A stretch of DNA of 45,501 nt from CAWJEL01 sp964647255 (GCA_964647255.1 CAZYGI010000028.1:1-45501), one strand, 5' to 3'. Shown: positions 23,809 through 32,187, counted from the stretch's first letter. The notes: generated from the sequence alone by a model not told the origin. Numbers and translations are program-made.

Positions 23809-24954
23809 ATGATTTATCTGGACCATTCCGCCACCACCCCGGTTGATCCGCAGGTGCTGGCTACCATGTTGCCGTATTGGACCGACCAGTGGGGCAACCC
23901 CTCCAGCCTGCATGGCCCCGGCCGGCGGGCGGCGGCCGCGCTCGAAGCGGCGCGTACGCAGATCGCTCGCGTGCTCAACTGCCAGCCGGCCGAGATTGTC
24001 TTCACCGGCTGTGGCACGGAGGCGGATAACTTGGCGCTGCGCGGGGTCGCCTTGTTGCAGGCGGCGCGGGGCAAACGCCACCTGATCACGACGGGCATCG
24101 AGCATCACGCCGTACTCCATACCCTGACGGACCTGGTCGAACATTTCGATTTTGAGGTGACGCGCGTCGCGGTGGATCGGTGGGGCCGGGTGGATCCTGC
24201 GGCCGTCGAAGCGGCGATCCGGCCCGATACGGCGCTGATCAGCGTGATGTACGCCAACAACGAGGTCGGCACGGTGGAGCCGATCGGCGCCATTGGGGGC
24301 CTGGCACGCGCTCGCGGCATCCCCTGCCACACCGATGCGGTGCAGGCGCCGGGTTATTTGCCGCTGGACGTCCAGACGCTCAACATTGACCTGCTGGCCC
24401 TCTCCGCGCACAAGTTCTACGGGCCGAAGGGCGTTGGGCTGCTGTATGTCCGCCGTGGCACGCGGCTGCTCCCGGCGCAGACCGGCGGCAGCCAGGAGCG
24501 CGGCCGCCGGGCGGGCACCGAGAACGTGCCGTACATCGTCGGCATGGCCCGCGCCCTGGAGCTGGCCGAGGCCGCGCGCATGGTTGAGTCGGCGCGGCTG
24601 GCGCGGCTGCGGGATCGGCTGAGCGCCGGCCTGATCGAGCGTATTCCCGGCTGCCACCTGACCGGCCATCCCACAGAACGGCTGCCAGGCCACGTCAGCC
24701 TGGTCATCTCCGGTGTGGAGGCCCAGGCGGTGCTGATCGCCCTGGATCTGGCGGGCGTGGCCGCCTCGTCCGGCTCGGCGTGCGCCAGCGGCGCGCCGGA
24801 GCCGAGCCACGTGCTGCTCGCGCTGGGCTTCTCACCGAACGACGCCCTGGGCGCGCTACGGCTGACGCTGGGGCGGGAGAACACCGACGCGGATGTGGAT
24901 TTGGTGCTGGAGCGGCTGCCGGAGATCGTGAAGCGCATACGGGGAGATAAGTAG
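23809..24954 (+). CDS. Cysteine desulfurase (NifS/IscS family)
   Basis: A 381-residue fold-type I PLP enzyme that takes sulfur from cysteine as a protein persulfide. Diagnostic parts are YLDHSATTPVDP at the N-terminus, HHAVL, NNEVGTVEPI, the PLP lysine in LSAHKFYGPKG (Lys202) and the catalytic cysteine in SSGSACASGAPEPSHVL (Cys325). The long SACASG loop marks group I (IscS/NifS). The mnmA gene starts 2 nt after its stop, so this enzyme probably supplies the sulfur for tRNA 2-thiouridine, and may also serve Fe-S assembly. AAGGAG lies 6 nt before the ATG. Confidence 0.92.
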   Translation: MIYLDHSATTPVDPQVLATMLPYWTDQWGNPSSLHGPGRRAAAALEAARTQIARVLNCQPAEIVFTGCGTEADNLALRGVALLQAARGKRHLITTGIEHHAVLHTLTDLVEHFDFEVTRVAVDRWGRVDPAAVEAAIRPDTALISVMYANNEVGTVEPIGAIGGLARARGIPCHTDAVQAPGYLPLDVQTLNIDLLALSAHKFYGPKGVGLLYVRRGTRLLPAQTGGSQERGRRAGTENVPYIVGMARALELAEAARMVESARLARLRDRLSAGLIERIPGCHLTGHPTERLPGHVSLVISGVEAQAVLIALDLAGVAASSGSACASGAPEPSHVLLALGFSPNDALGALRLTLGRENTDADVDLVLERLPEIVKRIRGDK

Positions 24955-24956
24955 AC

Positions 24957-26102
24957 ATGCCGGAGCGCGTAGTCGTCGCGATGAGCGGCGGGGTAGACAG
25001 CTCGGTAGCTGCGGCGCTGCTGGTTGAGCAGGGCTATGAGGTCATCGGCGTGATGCTGCGGCTGTGGTCGGAAGACCTGGCTCCCCAGCGCTTCTCGCTG
25101 CCGGCGGGGGGGAGCGTGTCCGCCCTTCCCCTCGCTGGGGCAGGGGTAGGGGAGAGGTCCATCAACCGCTGCTGCTCACTGGAATCCATCCACGACGCCC
25201 GCGGCGTGGCCGATCGGCTGGGGATTCCGTTCTACGTGGTCAACGCGGAGGCGCCGTTCAAGGCGAACGTGGTGGACTTCTTCGTCCGGGAGTACACGGC
25301 GGGCCGGACGCCGAACCCGTGTCTGATGTGTAACCGGACGATCCGGTTCGGCTTTCTGCTGGACTTCGCCCGCAGCCTTGGCGCCCGCAGCCTGGCGACC
25401 GGACACTACGCGCGCCTCGGCCGCGACGAGACCGGCGGCTACCAGCTGCAGCGGGGAGTTGACCGCGCCAAAGATCAGTCCTACGTGTTAAGCGTCCTGG
25501 GCCAGGCGGATCTTGCGGCCGCGCTCTTTCCGGTGGGTGAGTACACCAAGCCGCAGGTGCGCACGCTGGCCGCCGAGCGGGGGCTGCCCACAGCCTCCCG
25601 CAATGATAGCCAGGACCTCTGTTTCGTTGCCGACGGTGATTATCGGCGTTTCCTGGCCGAGCAGGTCCCGGACGCCGTCCGTCCCGGTCCGATCGTGGAT
25701 CGCCAGGGTCGGCGGCTCGGCACGCACCGTGGGCTGCCGCTTTACACGATCGGCCAGCGAAGCGGGCTGGGCATCGCGGCGTCCGAGGCGTTGTACGTGC
25801 TGGCGCTGGATGTCGCAGCCAACGCCGTTGTGGTGGGGCGCGCGGCTGAGTTGGGCGGAAGCTGGCTGCGCACAGCGCGCGTCAACTGGGTCGCCGGCAG
25901 CGCGCCGGCTCAGTCGTTCGAGGCCGAGGTGCAGATTCGCTATCACGCCATTCCCGCCGCTGCGACGGTGACGCCGCTGCCTGAGGGTGAGGCGGAGGTG
26001 CAGTTTCACGCACCGCTGCGCGACATCACGCCGGGCCAGGCCGCGGTCTTCTACCGCGGCGAGATCTGTCTTGGCGGCGGCGTGATCGCCGAAGCCGGGT
26101 AG
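24957..26102 (+). CDS. mnmA: tRNA-specific 2-thiouridylase MnmA
   Basis: A 381-residue enzyme that puts sulfur on U34 of Lys, Glu and Gln tRNAs. The PP-loop AMSGGVDSS begins at residue 8. The motif GRTPNPCLMCNRTIRF gives the nucleophile Cys125, and DLCFV gives the persulfide partner Cys222; these match Cys102 and Cys199 of the E. coli enzyme. The tail TPGQAAVFYRGEICLGGG is typical. Residues ~40-69, between MLRLWSE and NRCC, are an extra Gly/Ala/Pro segment encoded by a G-rich intergenic-type repeat, which makes the protein longer than usual. It is translated with the cysteine desulfurase. Because both catalytic cysteines remain, activity is expected. Confidence 0.92.
   Translation: MPERVVVAMSGGVDSSVAAALLVEQGYEVIGVMLRLWSEDLAPQRFSLPAGGSVSALPLAGAGVGERSINRCCSLESIHDARGVADRLGIPFYVVNAEAPFKANVVDFFVREYTAGRTPNPCLMCNRTIRFGFLLDFARSLGARSLATGHYARLGRDETGGYQLQRGVDRAKDQSYVLSVLGQADLAAALFPVGEYTKPQVRTLAAERGLPTASRNDSQDLCFVADGDYRRFLAEQVPDAVRPGPIVDRQGRRLGTHRGLPLYTIGQRSGLGIAASEALYVLALDVAANAVVVGRAAELGGSWLRTARVNWVAGSAPAQSFEAEVQIRYHAIPAAATVTPLPEGEAEVQFHAPLRDITPGQAAVFYRGEICLGGGVIAEAG
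25074..25165. repeat. In-frame intergenic-type repeat inside mnmA
   Basis: The stretch has the pattern CCCCTCGCTGGGGCAGGGG followed by TAGGGGAGAGG, an inverted repeat with a G-rich tail. Its text resembles the reverse complement of the element in the radical SAM gene (5250-5352). It falls at a variable loop of MnmA and keeps the frame open. Confidence 0.6.
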
Positions 26103-26111
26103 GAGGGTGTT

Positions 26112-26417
26112 ATGATCCCGAGCGCATGGCTCGATACGCTGCTGGACGTGACGTTATCCCCAGGCCTGTGGGTGAGCGTGGTTCTGGCGCTGGTTTACAG
26201 CACGCTTTTTTCGGCCCTGTGGTGGGGCGGCTGGCGGCAGCTTGGGCGAGACCTCCTGGCGGGGCTGAGTGGGTTCGCCGTCGGACAGGCGTTCGGCGTC
26301 TTGCTGGGGTTCCGCTGGCTGCGGGTGGGCGAGGTGCAGTTGCTATGGGGGACGGCGTTTGCGGTGCTTCTCCTGGCGCTTGGCCGAGTAACCTGGCATC
26401 CTGGTCAAGGGCGATAG
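26112..26417 (+). CDS. Small membrane protein, unknown function
   Basis: A 101-residue protein with about three membrane helices (~15-38, ~45-66, ~75-92) separated by short charged loops. AGGAGGG precedes the ATG, and the start is 9 nt after the mnmA stop, so it belongs to that operon. No family is recognised; the WWGGWRQLGRDLLAGLSGFAVGQ segment suggests a small integral membrane protein of the kind often found downstream of housekeeping genes in this lineage. Confidence 0.6.
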   Translation: MIPSAWLDTLLDVTLSPGLWVSVVLALVYSTLFSALWWGGWRQLGRDLLAGLSGFAVGQAFGVLLGFRWLRVGEVQLLWGTAFAVLLLALGRVTWHPGQGR

Positions 26418-26418
26418 T

Positions 26419-26446
26419 TTTGCAAAATCGTTTTTTGTGCTAAGAT
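26419..26446 (+). promoter_or_regulatory. Possible promoter of the small membrane/YtxH pair
   Basis: TTTGCA (26419-26424), a 16-nt spacer and TAAGAT (26441-26446) with an extended TGC element, in a locally A+T-rich patch. Confidence 0.4.
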
Positions 26447-26465
26447 CAGGCCGCGGAGGTGACGC

Positions 26466-26753
26466 ATGATCGCGACCGTGCGAGATATATCTATCATCGT
26501 GTTGGCGCTCGAAACAATTGTCATTGGCGTCTTGCTGGCCGTGCTGGTGATCCAGGTTGTGCGGCTGGTCAGAATGTTGCGTGAGGAAGTCATGCCTATC
26601 CTGCGTTCCACGCAGGAGACGGTGGGCACGGTGCGCGGCACGGCAACTTTCGTCAGCGATCGTGTGATTCAGCCCGCAGTCAAGGTATCCAGTGCAACGG
26701 CGGGCGTACGCCAGGCTGTGCGGACATTGTTTGGTCGAGGTAAGGGGCGCTAG
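26466..26753 (+). CDS. DUF948-like single-pass membrane protein
   Basis: A 95-residue protein. After a short N-terminus, residues ~8-33 form one long hydrophobic helix (ISIIVLALETIVIGVLLAVL), followed by an amphipathic region (REEVMPILRSTQETVGTVRGT) and a basic end. This layout, a membrane anchor and then a helical tail with repeated spaced Val/Thr, is that of the DUF948 family, commonly found next to YtxH proteins. The function of the family is unknown; a general stress link is known for some. A GGAGGTGA ribosome site lies upstream, and the YtxH-like gene follows within 22 nt. Confidence 0.65.
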   Translation: MIATVRDISIIVLALETIVIGVLLAVLVIQVVRLVRMLREEVMPILRSTQETVGTVRGTATFVSDRVIQPAVKVSSATAGVRQAVRTLFGRGKGR

Positions 26754-26775
26754 TGAGCGCCAAGGAGGCATGAAC

Positions 26776-27087
26776 ATGAGCGAAAACGGTGGTGGTGCAT
26801 TCTTTGCCGGACTTGTGATTGGCGCATTGGCGGGCGCGGCTGCTGCGGTCTTGTTGGCGCCGGCATCGGGCGAAGAGCTTCGCAAGAACCTCGGGGAACG
26901 GAGCGTGGAGCTGAAGAACCAGGCGCAGAAGCTCGCAAACGAGACGCTGGCCCAGACTCAGCAGCAGGTCAGCCAGGCGACGGAGCAGGGGCGCATTGTT
27001 CTGACCGATTCGGTCAAGAAGGCGCAGCAGGCTGTGCAGGACGCACAGACCCGCCTGGGCAAGTCCATTGAGGTGCCTGCCGAGTAA
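26776..27087 (+). CDS. YtxH-family protein
   Basis: A 103-residue protein. The ATG at 26776 has AGGAGG 7 nt upstream; the ATG at 26770 would be too close to that site. Residues ~8-30 give the YtxH signature, a Gly/Ala-rich helix (FFAGLVIGALAGAAAAVLLAP) followed by SGEELRKNL. The rest is a Gln/Ala-rich amphipathic helix (NQAQKLANETLAQTQQQVSQ), a probable coiled coil. YtxH proteins are small membrane-attached proteins, linked to general stress in Bacillus. With the DUF948-like gene it forms a small unit closed by a very strong terminator. Confidence 0.8.
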   Translation: MSENGGGAFFAGLVIGALAGAAAAVLLAPASGEELRKNLGERSVELKNQAQKLANETLAQTQQQVSQATEQGRIVLTDSVKKAQQAVQDAQTRLGKSIEVPAE

Positions 27088-27141
27088 GCGTCGGCCCGAT
27101 GGTTTGGTCGGATACCGGCGTTGGTCTTTCGGCAGAATTTA

Positions 27142-27195
27142 GCAAGGGGCTTTTCGGGCGGCATCGCCGTCCGAAAAGCCCCTTGCCTTTTTTTT
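27142..27195 (+). terminator. Very strong intrinsic terminator
   Basis: A 21-bp stem with one G-U pair (arms 27142-27162 and 27166-27186, loop ATC) is followed by T8 (27188-27195). It ends the YtxH unit and lies 10 nt before the stop of the convergent NAD(P)HX repair gene. Confidence 0.93.
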
Positions 27196-27204
27196 GCCTT
27201 CTTC

Positions 27205-29013
27205 TTACTTCGTCCCGCGCACCTGGCGCAACGCTTCCGGGAAACGCGCCAGGATGTCGCCCGCCACCCCGCCGCCGGCCGGCGCCACCCGGCTCAGCAC
27301 CAGCCCGGCCTGGCCGTGCAAGTAAGCGCCGGCCGCGGCGGCCTCGAACGGCGCCAGGCCTTGCGCCAGCAGCGCGACGATGGCGCCGGCCAGCACATCG
27401 CCGCTGCCCGCGGTCGCCAGCGCGGGGAGCGCAAACGGCAGCACTGCGGTCCGGCCATCGGGCGCCGCGATGACCGTGTGCGGCCCCTTGAGCAAGACCA
27501 CATGCCCCCACTCTGCCGCCCAACGCCGGGCGTTTTCGATGCGCCGCGCATTCACCTCAGCCGCCGCCAGCCCGGTGAGGCGCGCCATCTCGCCGGGATG
27601 CGGCGTCAGGATACTCAGCGGCGGCAGGCGGCCGGGCCAGGCGGGCAGCCGGGCCAGGAGGTTCAACGCATCGGCGTCAACCACGATGCGGCCCGACCAC
27701 TGCGCCCGATCCAGCCCGCCCTCGCGCGAAAAGAGCGCCTCGATGAATCCCAGCGCTTCGTCCGTTGCGGTCAGCCCAGGGCCGACCAACAGGGCATCAT
27801 AACCGGCGAGGCGCGCCAGGAGCCGCGCGGCGCCGGCCGCTGTGTGGACGCCTTCGGCCTCCGGCAGCGGCAGCCACGTCACCTCGGGCAGCGCACCGGC
27901 GAGCGCGGTGTGCAGCGCCGCAGGGATCGCCAGGGTCACGAGCCCGGCGCCGGCCCGCGTCGCCGCACCCGCGCTCAGCGCGGCCGCGCCGGTGTAGCTG
28001 AGCGAGCCGGCCGCGATCAACGCCTTGCCGAAGGTGCCTTTGTGCGCGTCCGCGGGCCGCAGCGGCAGCCATTCGGCCACATCGGCCGGGCCGACCAGGG
28101 ACACCGGGAGGTCGGCGTCTAAATCCGGCGGCACGCCGATGTCTGCGACGCAGAGCAGGCCGCAGGCGTCTGCCCCGGGATACTGCACCTGGCCCCACTT
28201 CGGATACGCAAACGACACGGTCACGCAGGCGCGCAGCGCACCAGGATCGAGAGCGCCGGTGTCGCAGTTTAAGCCGCTGGGACAGTCAACGGCCAGGATC
28301 GGCAGCGGGGGCCAGGGCGCGGGCGGGAGGAGGTCGTCCGGCTCCTCTTCCCAAGCCTCCGCATCGTCCTCATCCAACGCTTCTTCTTCGTCGAGATCCT
28401 CATCGAAATCTTCAGCGAAGAGATCTTCATCGTCCGCTGCCGCAGGCGACGGGGGCGGCAGGCCGACGGTCAGCGCCTCCATCAGTGGGAACCGCGGGAT
28501 GCCGAGCGGCGGCTCCGCCGCGGCCGAAACCTCCGCCAGGCGGCAAGCGTTGACCTCCTCCCGAACGGTCGTCAGCAGGTCGGCGAGTTGCCCTTCGATA
28601 CGCCGTGTGGCCCCGGTGCCCAGGAGCGCATCAATGATCAGATCGGCGCGGGCGACCTCTTCCCGGAGCTTGGTGAAGCCTGCATCGTTGTCGGCCCACA
28701 GGATGGTCAGCCCGCGGCGGCGCTGTTTCAGCTTGCGAAGATTCTCGTCCCCCTTGACATCGCGGCGCCAGATGTACAGGGTGATCTCATGGTCATGCTC
28801 GCGCAGATAGCGGGCGGCGACCAGCCCATCGCCGCCGTTGTTGCCGGGGCCAACCAGGATCAGCACGTGGGCCTCCGGGCGGGCCAGCCCCATGACCTCG
28901 GCCATATTGGCTACGGCGCCGCCGGCCATCTCCATCATCGCGGGATAGGACTGTCCGCGCGCGTCGGTGGCCTGCTCGATCTGCCGCATCTCCCCTATGC
29001 TGACGATCTTCAC
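27205..29013 (-). CDS. nnr: Bifunctional NAD(P)HX epimerase/dehydratase
   Basis: A 602-residue fused repair enzyme. The GTG at 29013 is chosen for its AGGAGG site 6 nt upstream; the open frame beyond it is antisense to other genes. The N-terminal YjeF_N domain (NAXE, epimerase) shows SYPAMMEMAGGAVA, LVGPGNNGGDGLVAARYL and LAVDCPSGLNCDTG. The C-terminal ribokinase-like domain (NAXD, ADP/ATP-dependent dehydratase) shows HKGTFGKALIAAGS, LTPHPGEMARL, LLKGPHTVI and TAGSGDVLAG. Together they restore damaged NADH and NADPH hydrates. Inside the epimerase domain, residues ~190-235 form a highly acidic insert with no match to the family core. The start overlaps the stop of the upstream membrane gene (GTGA). 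Confidence 0.9.
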   Translation of the reverse strand: MKIVSIGEMRQIEQATDARGQSYPAMMEMAGGAVANMAEVMGLARPEAHVLILVGPGNNGGDGLVAARYLREHDHEITLYIWRRDVKGDENLRKLKQRRRGLTILWADNDAGFTKLREEVARADLIIDALLGTGATRRIEGQLADLLTTVREEVNACRLAEVSAAAEPPLGIPRFPLMEALTVGLPPPSPAAADDEDLFAEDFDEDLDEEEALDEDDAEAWEEEPDDLLPPAPWPPLPILAVDCPSGLNCDTGALDPGALRACVTVSFAYPKWGQVQYPGADACGLLCVADIGVPPDLDADLPVSLVGPADVAEWLPLRPADAHKGTFGKALIAAGSLSYTGAAALSAGAATRAGAGLVTLAIPAALHTALAGALPEVTWLPLPEAEGVHTAAGAARLLARLAGYDALLVGPGLTATDEALGFIEALFSREGGLDRAQWSGRIVVDADALNLLARLPAWPGRLPPLSILTPHPGEMARLTGLAAAEVNARRIENARRWAAEWGHVVLLKGPHTVIAAPDGRTAVLPFALPALATAGSGDVLAGAIVALLAQGLAPFEAAAAGAYLHGQAGLVLSRVAPAGGGVAGDILARFPEALRQVRGTK

Positions 29014-29624
29014 TTTGCGCCTCCTCTTTGCGCCAAACGCCAGGCGATCAGGAACATGCTCGCGATGGTCGGAATCAACAATAGGAGGTAAACCAACCGG
29101 AAGATCGCTGAAGGCGATTGGCCGATCGGGTCCAGCGGGTGCCGCAGCACCCCGGCCAGGCCGATCAGCACCCCGACGGCGATCCCCAGCAGCGCCGTGG
29201 TGGCCGCAGAGAAGAGCGGCTCGTGCAGGAGGGTGTTGATGACGATCACCAGCAGGCCGGCGCCGAGCACCTGCAGCGTCATGGTCACGCGCGGCTCGCC
29301 CCACGCGATCCACGGCCCCCAGGTCAGCCGCGTCGCAGGCATGCTGATGACGAAATGCGCGGTCCAGAAGGCCCAGCCGCTCCACAGCAGCGCCTGCGTC
29401 CAGCGCGCCAGCGCCGCCTTCCGGCGGAACAGGGTGGCGACCCCGGCAATGCCGGCCGCCCAGAAGCCGATCATGCCGGCCCGGCTCAGCGCGCCGTGCA
29501 GGTAAACGATCTTGATCACCGGGCCGAGGGTCTTCTCGCCGGGCATCAGCAGCAGGATGAGCGCCATGAGCGCAAAACAGGCCAGCAGCGCCGGCCAGAA
29601 ACGACGACGGAGGAAAGCAATCAC
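29010..29624 (-). CDS. CcmC/CcsA-like (cytochrome c assembly family) membrane protein
   Basis: About 204 residues from a GTG at 29624 with GAGG upstream; an ATG at 29660 would add 12 residues. Six hydrophobic helices are visible. The pattern KIVYLHGALSRAG, then TWGPWIAWGEPRVTM between helices 3 and 4, resembles the CcmC/CcsA heme-handling family (KIxYxH and WGxWWxWDxR(L/V)T). The WWD signature is degenerate: Ile for the second Trp and Gly-Glu for Trp-Asp. No other cytochrome c maturation gene is nearby. Loss of heme handling is possible, and an unrelated six-helix protein cannot be excluded. It is coupled by a 4-nt overlap to the NAD(P)HX repair gene. Confidence 0.6.
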   Translation of the reverse strand: MIAFLRRRFWPALLACFALMALILLLMPGEKTLGPVIKIVYLHGALSRAGMIGFWAAGIAGVATLFRRKAALARWTQALLWSGWAFWTAHFVISMPATRLTWGPWIAWGEPRVTMTLQVLGAGLLVIVINTLLHEPLFSAATTALLGIAVGVLIGLAGVLRHPLDPIGQSPSAIFRLVYLLLLIPTIASMFLIAWRLAQRGGAK

Positions 29625-29705
29625 GAAATTGGACCTCGCAGCAGAAATGTTGGCTGGCATGATACCTGAGATTCGCACCAGTGACAAACGCCAACGCTCA
29701 TTGCT

Positions 29706-29733
29706 TTGCGGCATTCCCGGTTGGTGGTATCAT
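29706..29733 (+). promoter_or_regulatory. Promoter of the YfhO-like gene
   Basis: TTGCGG (29706-29711), a 16-nt spacer and TATCAT (29728-29733) with an extended TGG. The GGTGGTATCAT text closely matches the ACP operon promoter. Confidence 0.55.
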
Positions 29734-29775
29734 TCCGCTGTCGTGATCGGGAATCGTGAAAGGATTTTTGAGCCG

Positions 29776-32187
29776 ATGATGGCTTTGTCGGTAGTCGCCT
29801 GTGGGGCGATTTATTTTGGCGTGCTGTGGCTGACGTGGCGCGCGTTTCGCCGCGGCCGGTTGAAGTCGCCCTGGCACCGCGAGGTCGCAGCGCTGGGGCT
29901 GCTGGGGCTGGCGACGATCGGTTTTTTCTGGCGGGTTGCGGTCGGTCAGAATTGGATGCCGGCGGACGGCGGCGATCTGGTCTCCTTCCTGTACCCGACG
30001 TATCGCTTCGCCGCGGCCGCGCTCCATTCCGGCGCGTGGCCGCTGTGGAATGCGGGCCTGTACGGGGGCGCGCCGCACGTGGGCGACATCCAGGCCGGCT
30101 TTCTCTATCCGCCGAACCTGCTCCTCTTCCTGCTGAAGCCGGAGTTCTCATACAGCGCCCTGCAATGGCTCAGCATCGGGCACATCTGGTTCGCGGGCGC
30201 GGGCATGTATCTGCTGCTGGCGCGGGGAACGGGGGTGCGCCGGGTGGCGGCGCTGGCGGGCGCGCTGGCCTTTATGTTCTCCGACGCGTTCATTACCCAT
30301 TTTGGCAACCTGAACCTCAACGCCGCCGCAAGCTGGCTGCCGTGGGTGTTTTGGGTGTTCGCTGGAAGCTGGAAGCTAGAAGCTGGGAACCAGTCCATAG
30401 GTGGGCCATACCTCGAACCTCGTTCCTCATTACGCTCGCTCACCCGCGCCGCGCTGGCTGGTTTGCTGCTGGGCATTGCCACGCTCGCCGGTCACATCCA
30501 GGCGACGCTGTTCATCGTGTCGGCGCTGGTGGTTTACACGGCGCTGCGGCTGTGGTTGGATCGAACTGAGCCGGGCCGCCTGCGCCGCGGCCTCTCTGCC
30601 TTCAGTTCCTTGTGCATCTGTTTTCTGGTTACCTTCTTCTTCGCTGCGCCCGTGCTTCTGCCCGCATTTCAGCTCACCGGCTATTCGGCGCGGGCCGGCT
30701 GGAACTACACCCAGACCGCCGGGTATTCTCTTTCTCCGGCACAGTGGATCGGGTGGCTGATTCCCGGCTTCTTCGGCCGCGGGCCGCAGTTTCATTGGGG
30801 CGCCTGGCCGCGGGTCGAGGTGGGCTATCTAGGCATCCTGCCGCTGATCCTGGCTGGGCTGGCACTGGCGCTGCGCCGCGACCGGCGCACCTGGGCGTGG
30901 GTCGGGCTCGCTGGGATCAGCTTTGTGCTTGCACTGGGAATTTACGCCATCCCGCATGGCTGGCTGACGCTCGTGCCTGGTTTCGGGCAGGTGCGCGCGC
31001 CCGCCCGTTTCGTGCTGTTGACCGATTTTGCGCTGGCCGCGCTGGCGGCGATCGGCCTCGATGCCTCGCTGCGCCCGCTGACCGGCGCCCTGCGTGCGGC
31101 GTTTGGGCGGGTCTGGCGGGCGGTGGCGTGGGCGACAGCCGCGGTGCTGGCGATTGGTGCGCCGCTGGGGTACGCGGTGCTGTTGTTGACCCAGGATCGC
31201 GACCCGGCCATCGTCCTGCGCATCTCGATCGCGTTGATCGCGGTGCTGACGTTCGCAGGGCTCCTGCTGGCCAGCCTGTTCTGGCTGACCGCGCGCCGCG
31301 GCGGGTGGGCCCGGCCGGCCACATTGGGCTGGCTGGCCGCAGGGTTGATCCTGCTCGATCTGGCCAGCCTGGGCGCGTATCAGGACCTGGGCGACCAGGA
31401 CCCGAGCCGGGGCTACGAGCAGCCGGCCATCGCCGGGTTCTTGCGCTCTCGGGCGGACGGCCCGTTCCGTATTGACACGCGCACCCAGATCGAGGCGACC
31501 TGGCAGCCCGACACTGCGCTCCTGTACGGCCTTGAAGATATCGGTGGCGTGGCGAACCCGTTGACGCTCGCCGATGTGACCCGCTACTGGGAGGGCCTGG
31601 GCTCGCGTTCCGGCCGGCTGTACGATCTGCTCAACGTGCGCTACGTCGTGGCAAAGAAGGATGTCGTCCTGGACTGGGCCAAGTTCAGCCTGGCGTTCGA
31701 CGGCGATCCCAAGCTGAACGTGTACGAGAACCGGGGCGCCCTGCCGCGAGCATTCTTCGTGTCGCAGGCGCAGCCCGTCGCCGATCACGAAGCTGCGTGG
31801 ACTGCCATCCACGCGGACAGCTTTGATCCCGCAGTGGTTGCCGTAGTTGAGGGCGCGGCAGCGACCGCCGGCCGCGGTGAGGTGCTGGCGGTGCGCGCCC
31901 TACCGAACGGGCTGGCGCTCACCGTGAGCGCGGATGCCCCGGCGTTCCTGGTGATCAGCCAGGTGTGGTATCCGGGGTGGCAGGTCAGTGTGGACGGGCA
32001 GGCGCGCGGCGCGCCGCTGCGCACGGACTATCTGTTCCAGGGCGTGGCAGTGCCCGCCGGCAGCCACGAGGTGACGGTGCGCTTTGCGCCGTGGACCTGG
32101 CGGCTGGGTTGGATCATGGCTGGGATCGCGAGCGCGGCCTTGTTGGCCGGCGCCGCGTGGACAGTGACAAGACGGAAAGCTGGGTAA
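29776..32187 (+). CDS. YfhO-family large membrane protein (GT-C-like)
   Basis: An 803-residue polytopic membrane protein. The ATG at 29776 follows an AAAGGA site, and upstream codons precede the promoter start. About a dozen hydrophobic helices fill the first ~560 residues. The first external loop carries WMPADGGDLVSFLYP and PLWNAGLYGGAPHVGDIQAGFLYPPN, the Asp-rich loop typical of YfhO/GT-C proteins, which in Firmicutes help glycosylate lipoteichoic acid. The C-terminal soluble part ends with SQVWYPGWQVSVDGQ, a family hallmark, and a final helix. Residues ~196-225 (GSWKLEAGNQ and following) are a foreign-looking insert encoded by a tandem 7-bp repeat. The topoisomerase gene begins 8 nt downstream. 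Confidence 0.85.
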   Translation: MMALSVVACGAIYFGVLWLTWRAFRRGRLKSPWHREVAALGLLGLATIGFFWRVAVGQNWMPADGGDLVSFLYPTYRFAAAALHSGAWPLWNAGLYGGAPHVGDIQAGFLYPPNLLLFLLKPEFSYSALQWLSIGHIWFAGAGMYLLLARGTGVRRVAALAGALAFMFSDAFITHFGNLNLNAAASWLPWVFWVFAGSWKLEAGNQSIGGPYLEPRSSLRSLTRAALAGLLLGIATLAGHIQATLFIVSALVVYTALRLWLDRTEPGRLRRGLSAFSSLCICFLVTFFFAAPVLLPAFQLTGYSARAGWNYTQTAGYSLSPAQWIGWLIPGFFGRGPQFHWGAWPRVEVGYLGILPLILAGLALALRRDRRTWAWVGLAGISFVLALGIYAIPHGWLTLVPGFGQVRAPARFVLLTDFALAALAAIGLDASLRPLTGALRAAFGRVWRAVAWATAAVLAIGAPLGYAVLLLTQDRDPAIVLRISIALIAVLTFAGLLLASLFWLTARRGGWARPATLGWLAAGLILLDLASLGAYQDLGDQDPSRGYEQPAIAGFLRSRADGPFRIDTRTQIEATWQPDTALLYGLEDIGGVANPLTLADVTRYWEGLGSRSGRLYDLLNVRYVVAKKDVVLDWAKFSLAFDGDPKLNVYENRGALPRAFFVSQAQPVADHEAAWTAIHADSFDPAVVAVVEGAAATAGRGEVLAVRALPNGLALTVSADAPAFLVISQVWYPGWQVSVDGQARGAPLRTDYLFQGVAVPAGSHEVTVRFAPWTWRLGWIMAGIASAALLAGAAWTVTRRKAG
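30361..30450. repeat. In-frame heptamer repeat insert in the YfhO-like gene
   Basis: At 30361-30389 the unit CTGGAAG is repeated about four times with small changes, followed by non-membrane text up to ~30450. It interrupts a run of membrane helices (after PWVFWVFA and before AALAGLLLG) without breaking the frame. Confidence 0.6.

Noticed and set aside
29014..29694. N-terminal extension of the NAD(P)HX repair frame
   Set aside because: It overlaps the CcmC-like gene in another frame; AGGAGG and a GTG at 29013 give a family-like start.
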